Part shown: positions 1 to 9,152 of the stretch, one piece after another | Layout of the letters: each line of letters starts with the position of its first letter | How positions within the stretch are numbered: position 1 is the stretch's first letter | Source: Chloroflexota bacterium | Lineage (GTDB): Bacteria; Chloroflexota; Anaerolineae; Anaerolineales; UBA4823 | Assembly: GCA_023395675.1 (NCBI GenBank) | Contig: JAEWYL010000150.1 | Coordinates: 1-25,372, forward strand | Reading direction: 5' to 3' | DNA: 25,372 bases | The notes under the pieces: model-generated | What the model was told of the DNA's origin: nothing | Databases searched by the model: none | The model's input: the letters and a program-made list of their open reading frames with translations, nothing else | Program-made: the position numbers and the translations under genes

Positions 1-39
1 GGGGGGGGGGGGGGGGGGGGGCCCCCCCCCCCCCCCCCC
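1..39. other. G21-C18 homopolymer block, probable artefact
   Basis: The window opens with 21 G followed directly by 18 C, a perfect self-complementary block with no interruption. It is unlike anything else in the window and sits at the extreme edge. Poly-G runs are a known artefact of two-colour short-read chemistry, and a G run joined to its complement is what a misassembled contig end would give. Bases 40-70 are the remaining tail between this block and the stop of the first gene. They hold a short CCCGGG-CGGT-CCCGGG hairpin (37-52) that partly uses the artefact, so I do not call it a terminator. Confidence 0.75.
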
Positions 40-70
40 GGGCGGTCCCGGGCTGAGTGCGTTCCCTGTT

Positions 71-958
71 TCATTTAATCAGGGGGAGAATCGTCTCTGC
101 CGTCTTGCACACCATCCAATCGTAGAATTCTTCGGTCAGCAGGCTGGAGCCGTGGTCTTCAATGAATTTCTTCTGCTCCGGGCTGATGTCCACCGGGTTC
201 TTTTCGATGGCGTTCGGATACTGGTTGGCGGGCGTGCGGTCCACCGGGGCCACGAACTCGACCGTCAGCGCGCCGTCGTAGCCGATAGTCTGCAGCGTGC
301 CGACCAGCTTCAGCCAGTCCCAATGGCCCATGCCGGGGGGCATGCGGTTGGTATCGGCAATGTGGAAGTCCACCAGCCGGCCTTTGGCCTCCAGGATGGA
401 GGCGTAGGGGTCTGCCTCTTCAATATTGAGATGGAACGCGTCCAGGCACACGCCCACGTCGGGACCGACGGCCTCCGCCAGCGCCAGCGCCTGTCCTGCC
501 CGGTAGCAGAAATAGGTCTCGAAGCGGTTAATGCACTCCACCGCGATCTTCACGCCGGCTTTTTTGGCATAGTCGTTTACTTCCTTCAGGCTCTCCACCG
601 CCCACTGCCATTCCTCCTCCGGGGTGGCGTCGGGGGTGATCTTGCCCACGGTGCCGGGGACGATGGTCAGCTCATAGCCGTCCATCTCCTTCACCAGGTC
701 CACGCAGGCCTTGGTGTAGGCTACGGACCGGGCGCGCTGCGCTTCGTCTCTGGCCAGCAGGTTGCGGTCCCCCAGCATCAGGGTCACCGCGCCCCAGCAG
801 CGGATGCCGTTTTCCTTAAGGACTGGTCTGAGCTCTTTCGGGTTGTACTGTTCGGGCTCACCGCTGATCTCGATGCTCTCGTAGCCGTACTTGGCCAGGC
901 GCCGGATGGTAACTTCTGCCGGTTCAGCCCTCATCCAGTTGTGCATGGATAGATGCAT
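71..958 (-). CDS. D-tagatose/D-psicose 3-epimerase-like TIM-barrel protein
   Basis: A 295-residue protein of the AP-endonuclease-2/xylose-isomerase-like TIM-barrel superfamily. Its closest resemblance is to ketose 3-epimerases, which invert C3 of free ketoses with a divalent metal. The segment ECINRFETYF (about 141-150) matches the epimerase ExxNRFET signature. CLDAFHLNIEE (171-181), HIADTNR (199-205) and TVEF (232-235) supply the expected metal ligands Glu141, Asp173, His199 and Glu234. The start at 958 is chosen because AGGAGG lies six bases upstream (965-970). A longer reading frame to 1039 would put that ribosome-binding site inside the gene. It is the last gene of the operon and could interconvert ketopentoses such as xylulose and ribulose (inference). 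Substrate is uncertain, because hydroxypyruvate isomerases and other epimerases share this fold. Confidence 0.82.
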   Translation of the reverse strand: MHLSMHNWMRAEPAEVTIRRLAKYGYESIEISGEPEQYNPKELRPVLKENGIRCWGAVTLMLGDRNLLARDEAQRARSVAYTKACVDLVKEMDGYELTIVPGTVGKITPDATPEEEWQWAVESLKEVNDYAKKAGVKIAVECINRFETYFCYRAGQALALAEAVGPDVGVCLDAFHLNIEEADPYASILEAKGRLVDFHIADTNRMPPGMGHWDWLKLVGTLQTIGYDGALTVEFVAPVDRTPANQYPNAIEKNPVDISPEQKKFIEDHGSSLLTEEFYDWMVCKTAETILPLIK

Positions 959-1064
959 TCGAAACCTCCTTTGTGGCATATGGAAATTGGATCCGATGGT
1001 TGGTAAGCGGCCTTTCCACCCCGGACCGGCCGCGTTCACCCTTGCCTGCGGCCCGCCGGCTCCC

Positions 1065-2162
1065 TCAAGCCAGCTGCCGGGCCAGCAGTTCGTACAGCCC
1101 CTGGACCTGCATCCCGAAGGAACCGGCCTGTTCCCGCAGCGCTTTCACCACCCCCGGGTCCTCGCTGACCAGCAGCTCGGCCCCGCTCTCCCGCGCGTCC
1201 TCCAGGCGGGCGTGGTTCAGTTTGGCTGCGAGGGCCGGGTTGAGGAACTGCAGGGCGGTGTTCCCCGCCGGGTGGGCCCGCTCCCGACGCCAGAACAGCT
1301 CTTTGCACTCGCCGGGCAGGACGGCTCCCAACAGCGCCCGCGGCGCGTCGTAGCGGCCCTTCACCCGCACCGAGTGGGTCGGGTCAATATAGGCGTAGGG
1401 CAGGCTCTCGTCCGCCTGTTTGAGCTGCAGCCTGCCCGCCGCGGCTGCCTCCGCCAGCAGCGGGACCACTTCCTGCACTTCGAACCCGGACAGGGTGTCT
1501 ATCCCCAGCCGTTCGGGATAGAGCTGGGTAAAGGTGAAGAAATCGCCGGGGGTTAAGACCAGCAGCCGCCCGGCCCCCACCTGGCGCAGCTCCTCCAGCG
1601 TGGCGCGGGCCAGGGCGGCGGCGGTCTCCGGGAAACCGAGCGCGGAGGCCAGGTAGCCGCTGTTCCTGCCGATCCCCACCAGGGCCGGTTCGATCCCGGC
1701 GCAGCGCAGCAGCCTCACGGCGCTCTCCAGCGCGGCAGGCCCCAGATAGGCGGCCTCGTCGCCCGCAAACAGGGCTGCCGTCCCCTGCCCTTGCGGGGCG
1801 GTGGGGGGGCTTTCAACATAGGCGTTGCCCCAGGCCTCCAGCTGCCGGTTCAGGGCGTAGGCCGCCTCCGGGGCCAGCCCGGCAGCGGTCACCTCCGCCC
1901 GCGCCGCGGCGATCGCCTCCGGGAGAGGCTGGTCGGTCACGCAGTGCGAGCGGCAGGTGCCGCAGTCGGCGCAGGAATAGAGCACCTCGACGCTCTCATC
2001 ATTCCAGCTCAGCAGCCCCCGCCGCACCGAGGCGATGGTCAACCCCCAACCGTGTGGGGTGAGGGTCTCTTTCTGGGTGACGTGGCCCACAGGGCAGACG
2101 TGCCGGCACATCAGGCAGTAGCGGCAGTTATCGGTCGTCAGTATCACGTTTTCGAGCTGCAT
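1065..2162 (-). CDS. Two-cluster 4Fe-4S protein, partner of the FAD oxidase
   Basis: A 365-residue protein whose N-terminus carries two ferredoxin-type cysteine sets: Cys13, 16, 19 and 23 (CRYCLMCRHVCP) and Cys64, 67, 70 and 74 (CADCGTCRSHC). This is the layout of GlpC/GlcF/LutA-type subunits that take electrons from a flavoprotein and pass them to quinone or another carrier. The remaining 290 residues resemble the Rossmann-like half of such proteins, but I cannot find the usual CCG cysteine motifs, so the non-cubane cluster site seems to be missing. The gene starts 15 bases after the FAD-linked oxidase ends, so the two products very probably form one complex. No membrane helix is visible. 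The electron acceptor is unknown. Confidence 0.78.
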   Translation of the reverse strand: MQLENVILTTDNCRYCLMCRHVCPVGHVTQKETLTPHGWGLTIASVRRGLLSWNDESVEVLYSCADCGTCRSHCVTDQPLPEAIAAARAEVTAAGLAPEAAYALNRQLEAWGNAYVESPPTAPQGQGTAALFAGDEAAYLGPAALESAVRLLRCAGIEPALVGIGRNSGYLASALGFPETAAALARATLEELRQVGAGRLLVLTPGDFFTFTQLYPERLGIDTLSGFEVQEVVPLLAEAAAAGRLQLKQADESLPYAYIDPTHSVRVKGRYDAPRALLGAVLPGECKELFWRRERAHPAGNTALQFLNPALAAKLNHARLEDARESGAELLVSEDPGVVKALREQAGSFGMQVQGLYELLARQLA

Positions 2163-2177
2163 AATTTTCCCCTGTCG

Positions 2178-3629
2178 CTAGAAGCCGAACCCCGTCTTAC
2201 CCGGGTTCATGATCCCGTTCGGGTCGAACACCTTCTTGATGCGCGTCAGCAGGGGCCAGGCCGGGCCGTACTGCCGGCGCATATAGCGGCTCAGTTTATA
2301 GCCCACCCCGTGGTGTTCGTTGATCATCCCGCCGTTCGCCATCACGGCCTGCATGGCCTCGTTCCACACCCGGTTGTGCAGCCGCAGCGCCTCCTGGGCA
2401 TCCTCCGGCGGCTCCTCGATGATGAAGCGGGCGTAGAGCATCACGCCCCAGTGGAACCAGTGCGAGAAGTGCCCGATAAACTTGATATTCCAGTCCGCAA
2501 ACCCCTCTTCCACCGCCTGTTTTTCGGCGTAGTAGACTTTTTCGATCTTGTCGTAGGTGGTCACGGTCTCCACCGTGCCGTACATCCAGGGCAGCTTCAG
2601 GTTGATGGGCGGGTAGTAGAAATCGTAGCGGTGTTCCCACCATTTTTCACCCGGCTCCCGGCCCAGGTCCTTCGCGCCCAGCTGCAGGCAGATCTCCATC
2701 GCCTTCTGCTCCTGCAGCGAGGCGATATCCCGGTCGCCGTCGAAGCCGAACACCATGTAGGCGCCCTCGTAGTCGTAGCCCAGGATCTTCTTCACCCGGG
2801 AGCGCGTGGATTCGGGGTCGTATAGCCGTATCACCAGTGGCTCCAGGCGGCGGGTCATCATCAGGCGCCCGGCTTCCAGCGCCCGGCTCAGATCTTCAAA
2901 CAGCACCGCCCGGAATAATCTCGCTTCGGGCAGGTACTCCACGCGCATGGTGGCCTCGGTGATCACCCCAAAGGTGCCCTCTGCGCCCAGGAACAGCCGG
3001 AACCAGTCCGGCCCGGCCGCGTGCTGGGGGACCGGCGGGGTGCGGATGATCTCCCCGGTGGGCAGGACCACCTCCATGCTCATCACCATGTCCTCGGCCT
3101 TGCCGTACTTGGTGCTGATGGTGCCCGTGCCGCGCGGCGCCAGATAGCCGCCCAGGGTGGCGCAGTTGGACGAAGCCGCGTAGTGGGGCAGGGTCAGCCC
3201 TTTTTCGTTCAGCGCCCATTCGAGCTGCGTCCCGATGATCCCGGCCTGGGCGGTGACGCTCAGGCTCTTTTCATCAATCTCGAGGATGCGGTTCAGGCGC
3301 TTCATATCCAGGAGGATGCCCCCGAAGATCGGCAGCGCTCCGCCCTGCGAGCCGGAGCCCCCGCCCCAGGGGACGACCGGGATGCGGTATTTGTTCGCCA
3401 CCTCCAGGATCTCCGAGATCTCCGCCGGGGAGCCCGGGTGGACGATGTAGTCCGGGGTCATCAGCGGCTTGCCGCGGTCCAGCCACATCTGCGGCATCCA
3501 GGCCCAGTCGGTCGAGTAAACCAGCTTATCGCTCTCGTCCACCGAAACGTGGTCAGGCCCGGCAATCTCCGCCAGCTCGCTGCGGATCATCTCGGTGCGG
3601 AATAAGGCGCGCTCCATGCTGTTCTCCAT
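2178..3629 (-). CDS. FAD-linked oxidase, GlcD/AGPS-like
   Basis: A 483-residue flavoprotein of the PCMH/VAO superfamily. The FAD-binding domain spans about 60-235, with PWGGGSGSQGG near 87-97 and GAEGTFGVITEA near 215-226. The C-terminal FAD-oxidase domain ends in HHGVG (439-443) and FDPNGIMNPGK (468-478). Such enzymes oxidise 2-hydroxyacids (glycolate, D-lactate), and the HHGVG motif is also typical of alkyl-dihydroxyacetone-phosphate synthases. The neighbouring Fe-S gene favours a dehydrogenase over a synthase. The start at 3629 lies seven bases after the xylose-isomerase-type gene. A second ATG (codon 5) is possible, since neither has a perfect ribosome-binding site. The substrate may be a sugar-derived hydroxyacid (inference); a lipid role cannot be excluded. 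Confidence 0.8.
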   Translation of the reverse strand: MENSMERALFRTEMIRSELAEIAGPDHVSVDESDKLVYSTDWAWMPQMWLDRGKPLMTPDYIVHPGSPAEISEILEVANKYRIPVVPWGGGSGSQGGALPIFGGILLDMKRLNRILEIDEKSLSVTAQAGIIGTQLEWALNEKGLTLPHYAASSNCATLGGYLAPRGTGTISTKYGKAEDMVMSMEVVLPTGEIIRTPPVPQHAAGPDWFRLFLGAEGTFGVITEATMRVEYLPEARLFRAVLFEDLSRALEAGRLMMTRRLEPLVIRLYDPESTRSRVKKILGYDYEGAYMVFGFDGDRDIASLQEQKAMEICLQLGAKDLGREPGEKWWEHRYDFYYPPINLKLPWMYGTVETVTTYDKIEKVYYAEKQAVEEGFADWNIKFIGHFSHWFHWGVMLYARFIIEEPPEDAQEALRLHNRVWNEAMQAVMANGGMINEHHGVGYKLSRYMRRQYGPAWPLLTRIKKVFDPNGIMNPGKTGFGF

Positions 3630-3636
3630 GTCTGCC

Positions 3637-4674
3637 TCAGTCTCCCCCGGTCAGGGCGCTCAGGATCAGCCAGTCCAGCTCCTCGTAGTCGCGGGCTGCG
3701 ATCAGGGCTTCGACCTGCGCCTCGTCCAGCGAGCGCGCCGTCCCGACCAGCCGCAGGAAGAGCTGCAGGCTGTTCTTCAGATGGGCCGTGGCCCGCTCGA
3801 AGGGCTGCGTGCGCAGGGCTTTTACGTCCATCCCCACCATGCCCCTGCCGGCGTACCCGTGCCGCTCGAGCACCCGCACCTGGTTGAACGCCCGCCGCAG
3901 GTCTACCGTGCCGAAGGCGCGGTCCTGGTCATATTTCAGGCCGTTCTGGTCGTTCAGGTGCACGCTGTAGAGCTTATCGAAGGCCAGGGCGAAAGCCATC
4001 TCGTCCGAGGGGTCCAGACCGGCGAGGACGGCATGGGCCGATTCCACCAGGCAGCCCACCCGCCCGGGGTCGGCCGACTGCATCCCCAGGGCCAGCGCGT
4101 GGCCGATGGTGGGGATATAGGCCAGGTCCATGGGCTCGTTGGGCTTCGGCTCGATGGCGATGCGCAGCCCGGGATCGTACTCCAGCAGGGCGTTCACCGC
4201 CTCCAGCAGCTGCCCGGCAGCCCGGGCCGGGTCCTTGGCCTCGCGCAAATAGGTGCCCTCGCGCGCCAGCCACAGCACCATCAGGTCGGTGCCCAGCTCC
4301 CGGGCGATATCCGCCGCTCTTTTCGAGCGCTCGACGGCGTAGCGCCGCGCGGCCGGGTCGTTGGCGGTGAAAGCCCCGTCCACCGTCATCGGGTGCTCCC
4401 ACAACCTGGGCGCCACGAACTCCGCCGCCAGCCCGTGGCCCTCCAGCTTCTGGCGCACCTCGCGCGCCCGGCGGCAGAGCTCCTGTGGAGATAACCCGTC
4501 CGGCTCCGGGACGGCGTCGTCATCGTGGAACTGGACGCCGTCGTACTGCAGCTCTTTGAACAGGGCCAGCTTCTCGTCGAAACTGCGCCCGGACCGCACG
4601 TTGGGGCCGAACGGGTCGCTGCCTTCATGGATGTTCCAGGGCCCGAAGGTAAAACGGTATCCGTACTTTTCCAT
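3637..4674 (-). CDS. xylA: Xylose isomerase-type protein
   Basis: A 345-residue TIM-barrel protein closest to the short (actinobacterial, class I) xylose isomerases, which convert D-xylose to D-xylulose using two divalent metals. Visible signatures are FTFGPW (8-13), HDDD (His50, Asp53), Trp135, IEPKPNEP (Glu175, Lys177), the metal-ligand pair Glu211/His214, KYDQD (Asp249, Asp251) and MDVK (Asp283, Lys285). The motif usually written HIDLNGQ is shortened here to HLNDQNG (239-245), so the equivalent of the Asp245 ligand is shifted or replaced. A GGAGAG ribosome-binding site lies just upstream of the ATG. Adjacent xylB supports a pentose isomerase. A related aldose is possible because of the altered motif. 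Confidence 0.75.
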   Translation of the reverse strand: MEKYGYRFTFGPWNIHEGSDPFGPNVRSGRSFDEKLALFKELQYDGVQFHDDDAVPEPDGLSPQELCRRAREVRQKLEGHGLAAEFVAPRLWEHPMTVDGAFTANDPAARRYAVERSKRAADIARELGTDLMVLWLAREGTYLREAKDPARAAGQLLEAVNALLEYDPGLRIAIEPKPNEPMDLAYIPTIGHALALGMQSADPGRVGCLVESAHAVLAGLDPSDEMAFALAFDKLYSVHLNDQNGLKYDQDRAFGTVDLRRAFNQVRVLERHGYAGRGMVGMDVKALRTQPFERATAHLKNSLQLFLRLVGTARSLDEAQVEALIAARDYEELDWLILSALTGGD

Positions 4675-4696
4675 GCTTCTCTCCGTTGTAGGCTGT

Positions 4697-4742
4697 CCGG
4701 CCCTGCCCGGCTCCAGTGGTGACCGGCGCCGGGCAGGGCCGG
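4697..4742 (-). other. Intercistronic hairpin between xylB and xylA
   Basis: Perfect inverted repeat of 14 bases (4697-4710 against 4729-4742), extendable by one inner pair, with a loop of about 16 bases. It lies in the 150-base gap between the xylB stop and the xylA start. No T run follows it on the minus strand, so it is unlikely to be an intrinsic terminator. An mRNA-stabilising or processing role is inferred. The rest of the gap (4743-4824) shows nothing recognisable. Confidence 0.6.
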
Positions 4743-4824
4743 GAAATCCAGATTGTGGGGTTATTTTCGCTCCACACCGGGCGTCAGGCAGCCCGGCAGA
4801 GCGAAAACCCTGCCTCTGCGGGTC

Positions 4825-6336
4825 TCAGGCTGTGCTCCCGCTCACAATGCGGTCAATCGCCCGGAACTCCTCGCACAGGGCCGGGTAGAGCGCCTGGTAG
4901 CGGGGATAGTACTGCCGGTAGAGGGCCGCGTCGGCGGAGGGCCCGGCGCGCCCGGTGGTCTGGATGGTGGCCGAGCAGGCCTGCGGTACGTCCGGGTAGG
5001 CTCCGGCGCCTACCGCGGCCAGCAGCGCTGCCCCGAAGGCTGCCCCTTCGGTGGTGTTCACCGTCACCAGTTCGGCCTCCAGCACGTCCGCCAGGATCTG
5101 CTGCCAGAAGGCGCTCCGGGCGCCCCCGCCGGAGATGCGCACCTGGCGGATCTCGCCCAGACCCACTTTCTGGATCAGGCTGAAGCTGTCTTTCAGGCCG
5201 AAGGCCACCCCCTCCAGCACCGCGCGGGTCATCGCAGCCCGGTTGTGGCGCACGGTCAGCCCGATCCAGGCGCCGCGCGCGTACGGATCGGGGTAGGGGG
5301 TGCGTTCCCCGGTCAGGTAGGGCAGGAAGAGCAGGCCTTCGCTGCCGGGCGGCGCCTGACGCGCCTCCTCGAGCAGGTCCGGGAAGGGGGCGCCGGGCGC
5401 CAGCGTGTCCCGGTGCCACTGCAGGCTCCCGGCGGCGCTCAACATCACGCCCATCAGGTGCCAGTGCCCGGGCAGGGCGTGGCAGAAGGCGTGCAGGCGC
5501 CCGTTCGGCTCGATCAGCGGATCCTCGGTGGCGGCGAAAACCACCCCCGAGGTGCCCAGGGTGAGGGCCACAATCCCGGGCTTGACCGCGCCCACCCCGA
5601 CCGCCTGCGCCGCCTGGTCGCCGCCCCCGCCGGTCACCGGCGTCCCGGCCGCCAGCCCGGTCTCGTCCGCCGCCTGCGCGCTGACCTGCCCGGTGATCTC
5701 CGGCCCTTCGTAGGTGGGCGGTAGCCATTCGTGCGGGATCTCAAGCGCGTCCAGCACGGTCTCGGACCAGGTGCGTTTTTTCAGGTCGAACAGGATCGTG
5801 CCGGAGCCGTCGGCCTTATCCATGGCATACTCGCCGGTCAGCCGGTAGCGGATGTAATCTTTGGGCAGCAGGATATGGCAGGCCCGCCGGTAAACCTCCG
5901 GTTCGTTTTGCTGCACCCAGAGGACCTTGGGCGCGGTGAAGCCGGTCAGGGCGTCGTTGCCGGTGATCTCGATCAGCCGCTCCCGCCCGAGCCGGGTCCG
6001 GATCTCGTCGCACTGCGCGCCGGTGCGCTGGTCGTTCCACAAAATCGCCGGCCGCAGGACGGCGCCGCTCTCGTCCAGCAGCACCAGCCCGTGCATCTGC
6101 CCGGTCAGTCCCACGGCGGCGATCTCTTTTCCGCTCACCCCGGCCTCCTGCAGGGCCGCGCGAATGCTGCTGGCCACCCCCCGCCACCATTCCTCCGGGT
6201 CCTGCTCCGACCACAAAGGCCGGGGGGTGGACAGGCTGAGGGCGGTGGTCGCGCTGGCGAGCACGCCCCCGGTTTCGTCAATGATTAGCGCTTTTGCCCC
6301 CGTGGTTGAGATGTCGATGCCTAGAAATTTGCTCAT
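4825..6336 (-). CDS. xylB: Xylulokinase
   Basis: A 503-residue FGGY-family carbohydrate kinase, the normal length for xylulokinase, which phosphorylates D-xylulose with ATP. It shows GIDISTTGAKALI (6-18) with the conserved Asp, LTGQMHGLVLLD (77-88), whose MHG is typical of xylulokinases, ILWNDQRT (98-105), GGGGDQAAQAVG with the catalytic Asp near 240, and a C-terminal ISGGGARSAFWQQI and NTTEGAAFGAALLA ATP-binding part. The start at 6336 is fixed by a four-base ATGA overlap with the upstream membrane-protein gene, implying translational coupling. The open frame continues further upstream, but that part has no family similarity. Gene order with the xylose-isomerase-type gene supports xylose use. 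Another ketopentose as substrate is possible. Confidence 0.9.
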   Translation of the reverse strand: MSKFLGIDISTTGAKALIIDETGGVLASATTALSLSTPRPLWSEQDPEEWWRGVASSIRAALQEAGVSGKEIAAVGLTGQMHGLVLLDESGAVLRPAILWNDQRTGAQCDEIRTRLGRERLIEITGNDALTGFTAPKVLWVQQNEPEVYRRACHILLPKDYIRYRLTGEYAMDKADGSGTILFDLKKRTWSETVLDALEIPHEWLPPTYEGPEITGQVSAQAADETGLAAGTPVTGGGGDQAAQAVGVGAVKPGIVALTLGTSGVVFAATEDPLIEPNGRLHAFCHALPGHWHLMGVMLSAAGSLQWHRDTLAPGAPFPDLLEEARQAPPGSEGLLFLPYLTGERTPYPDPYARGAWIGLTVRHNRAAMTRAVLEGVAFGLKDSFSLIQKVGLGEIRQVRISGGGARSAFWQQILADVLEAELVTVNTTEGAAFGAALLAAVGAGAYPDVPQACSATIQTTGRAGPSADAALYRQYYPRYQALYPALCEEFRAIDRIVSGSTA

Positions 6337-6779
6337 TGGATTTCTGCGCGGTGCATGCGCTCCGGCTCCTCTTGTGTTTCTGTGTTGGCTGGAGTGATAT
6401 GGCTCCAGAAGATAAATCCCAGGGTGGACACCAGCAGGACGATAAAACCGGCCCGGAAAGCGATGAAAACCCAGGGTTGGAACATCCCGATCACACCCAG
6501 GACGATGCCCGCGATGAACACGCCCTCGATCAGGCGGTAAGGGCGCGCCGCTATGCGGTTGCTCAACCAACGGGAGGCCCACACGATCAGGGTGATGAAG
6601 GTCAGGATGATCGAGATGAAAATCAGGATGAAGGGGATTCCCCCCAGGATCGCGTTATCAGCCAGTTGTTCTTCTGAGACCGATGAGCGGATGACGGACT
6701 GCGCGATCAGGCCCAGGATGAAAACCACAGCCGCCGAGAGCGGCAGCCCGATCGGGGTTCGTGGGCGGTTCTTTACCAT
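6333..6779 (-). CDS. Small four-helix membrane protein, function unknown
   Basis: A 148-residue hydrophobic protein that I do not recognise. Four membrane helices are apparent near residues 13-30, 45-68, 84-102 and 105-126, with a basic N-terminus (KNRPR) and an acidic, polar C-terminal tail (TETQEEPER). No catalytic or metal motif is visible. The stop overlaps the xylB start by four bases and the gene is embedded in the sugar operon. A GAGAGGA ribosome-binding site precedes the ATG at 6779. A role in transport or in anchoring an enzyme complex would be a guess. Confidence 0.7.
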   Translation of the reverse strand: MVKNRPRTPIGLPLSAAVVFILGLIAQSVIRSSVSEEQLADNAILGGIPFILIFISIILTFITLIVWASRWLSNRIAARPYRLIEGVFIAGIVLGVIGMFQPWVFIAFRAGFIVLLVSTLGFIFWSHITPANTETQEEPERMHRAEIQ

Positions 6780-6806
6780 GAGTGAATCCTCTCTTCACGC
6801 CCGGTG

Positions 6807-6837
6807 GTGCCCCGGGGACCGCAGCCCCCGGGCGCAC
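6807..6837 (-). other. Intercistronic hairpin before the small membrane-protein gene
   Basis: Arms 6807-6817 and 6826-6837 pair over 11 positions with one bulged base (6833) and an eight-base loop. It sits in the 79-base gap between the Gfo/Idh/MocA gene and the membrane-protein gene. No T run follows on the minus strand. It is probably an mRNA-stability or processing element (inference). Confidence 0.5.
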
Positions 6838-6858
6838 TCCAGGCCAGCTTTCAGACCA

Positions 6859-8055
<1,197 letters not shown>

Positions 8056-8070
8056 GCGAACTCCTCCTGT

Positions 8071-9075
8071 CTATTCTTTGGCGGCGAAGGCCGCGTCAAA
8101 AGCCACGTTGGAAGCGGCGAAGTCCTGCTGCCGGATCATCTTGAGCGCCTCGGGAGCGCCCCAATCGCGGTTCATCCCGCTGTCTTCCCACTCGATGGAG
8201 AGCGGGCCGCCGTAGCCGATGCGGTTCAGCGCCCGGATGATGCGGTCCCACTTCACATCGCCCCGCCCGGGGGAGACAAAATCCCACCCGCGGCGGTGAT
8301 CGCCGAAATCCAGGTGGGAGGACAGGATGCTGTTGCGCCCGTTGAGCTGCAGCCGGGAATCTTTGACGTGCATATGCCAGATGCGGCTCCCGTGTTCGTT
8401 GATGAACTCCACCGGGTCAATGAATTGGTGGATAAAGTGGCTCGGGTCGAAATTGAAACCGAAGGCGGGGTGGTTGTCCAGCGCTTCCAGGCTGCGGTGG
8501 GCGGTGATGATATCGTAGGCGATCTCCGTCGGGTGCACCTCCAGGCCGAATTTAACCCCGTTCTCCTGGAAGCAGTCCATGATCGGGGTCCAGCGGTTGG
8601 CGAAATCCTGGTAGCCCTGGTCAATATCCTCCTGGCTGGTGGGCGGGAAGAAATAAATATTCTTCCAGACCGGGCTGCCGGTGAAACCGTTCACCACGCT
8701 GACCCCGAATTTCTTCGCCGCCACGGCGGTGTTCTTCACCTCTTCCGCGCAGCGCTGGCGCACCCCTTCCGGATCGCCGTCGCCCCACAGCCTGCCCGGC
8801 AGAACGCGCTTATGGCGCTCGTCAATCGGGTCGTCGGCCACGCACTGGCCCACCAGGTGGGTGCTGATGGCGAAGCATTTCAGGTTGTACCGGTTCAGAA
8901 TATCCCACCGGCTCTGGGTATAGCCGTCCTCGGACAGCGCCCTGTCCACCTCGAAGTGGTCCCCCCAGCAGGCCAGCTCCAGGCCGTCGAAGCCCCATTC
9001 GCTGGCTTTCCTGGCTACCTCCTCCAGGGTCAGGTCTGCCCATTGTCCGGTAAACAGTGTTACGGGTCGGGTCAT
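8071..9075 (-). CDS. Sugar phosphate isomerase/epimerase-like TIM-barrel protein
   Basis: A 334-residue AP-endonuclease-2-like TIM-barrel protein. Predicted metal ligands are Glu179 (GLEVHPTE), Asp210 and His213 (FNFDPSHF), His236 (WHMHVKD) and Glu295 (SIEWED). An insertion around 245-272 (SSHLDFGDHRRGWDFVSPGRGD) adds further His and Asp residues. AGGAGG lies seven bases before the ATG at 9075, and 15 bases separate it from the Gfo/Idh/MocA gene. Members of this group isomerise, epimerise or eliminate sugars and keto-sugars. Together with the dehydrogenase, a 3-keto-sugar isomerase or lyase role is plausible but inferred. It differs clearly from the other two TIM-barrel proteins in this operon. 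Confidence 0.8.
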   Translation of the reverse strand: MTRPVTLFTGQWADLTLEEVARKASEWGFDGLELACWGDHFEVDRALSEDGYTQSRWDILNRYNLKCFAISTHLVGQCVADDPIDERHKRVLPGRLWGDGDPEGVRQRCAEEVKNTAVAAKKFGVSVVNGFTGSPVWKNIYFFPPTSQEDIDQGYQDFANRWTPIMDCFQENGVKFGLEVHPTEIAYDIITAHRSLEALDNHPAFGFNFDPSHFIHQFIDPVEFINEHGSRIWHMHVKDSRLQLNGRNSILSSHLDFGDHRRGWDFVSPGRGDVKWDRIIRALNRIGYGGPLSIEWEDSGMNRDWGAPEALKMIRQQDFAASNVAFDAAFAAKE

Positions 9076-9123
9076 TTTGGTCCTCCTGAAATCTGTGTTT
9101 TGGAAAGTTGTGATGTTCTCGTC

Positions 9124-9147
9124 TGCCCGGGCCAGCCCGCCCGGGCA
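9124..9147 (-). other. Perfect nine-base-pair hairpin after the cupin gene
   Basis: Arms TGCCCGGGC (9124-9132) and GCCCGGGCA (9139-9147) pair perfectly around a six-base loop, six bases beyond the cupin stop codon. The sequence that follows on the minus strand (toward 9076) has no T run. It therefore looks like a stabilising or processing stem between the cupin and epimerase messages, not an intrinsic terminator. Confidence 0.55.
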
Positions 9148-9152
9148 GGGCT

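Noticed and set aside
1..52. G/C tract as a phase-variable repeat or as the operon terminator.
   Set aside because: It sits at the contig edge, joins G to C runs without any unique sequence, and has no T run. An artefact explains it better.
9124..9147. Perfect hairpin as an intrinsic terminator after the cupin gene.
   Set aside because: No T run follows on the coding strand, and the next gene in the same direction starts 49 bases further on with a strong ribosome-binding site.
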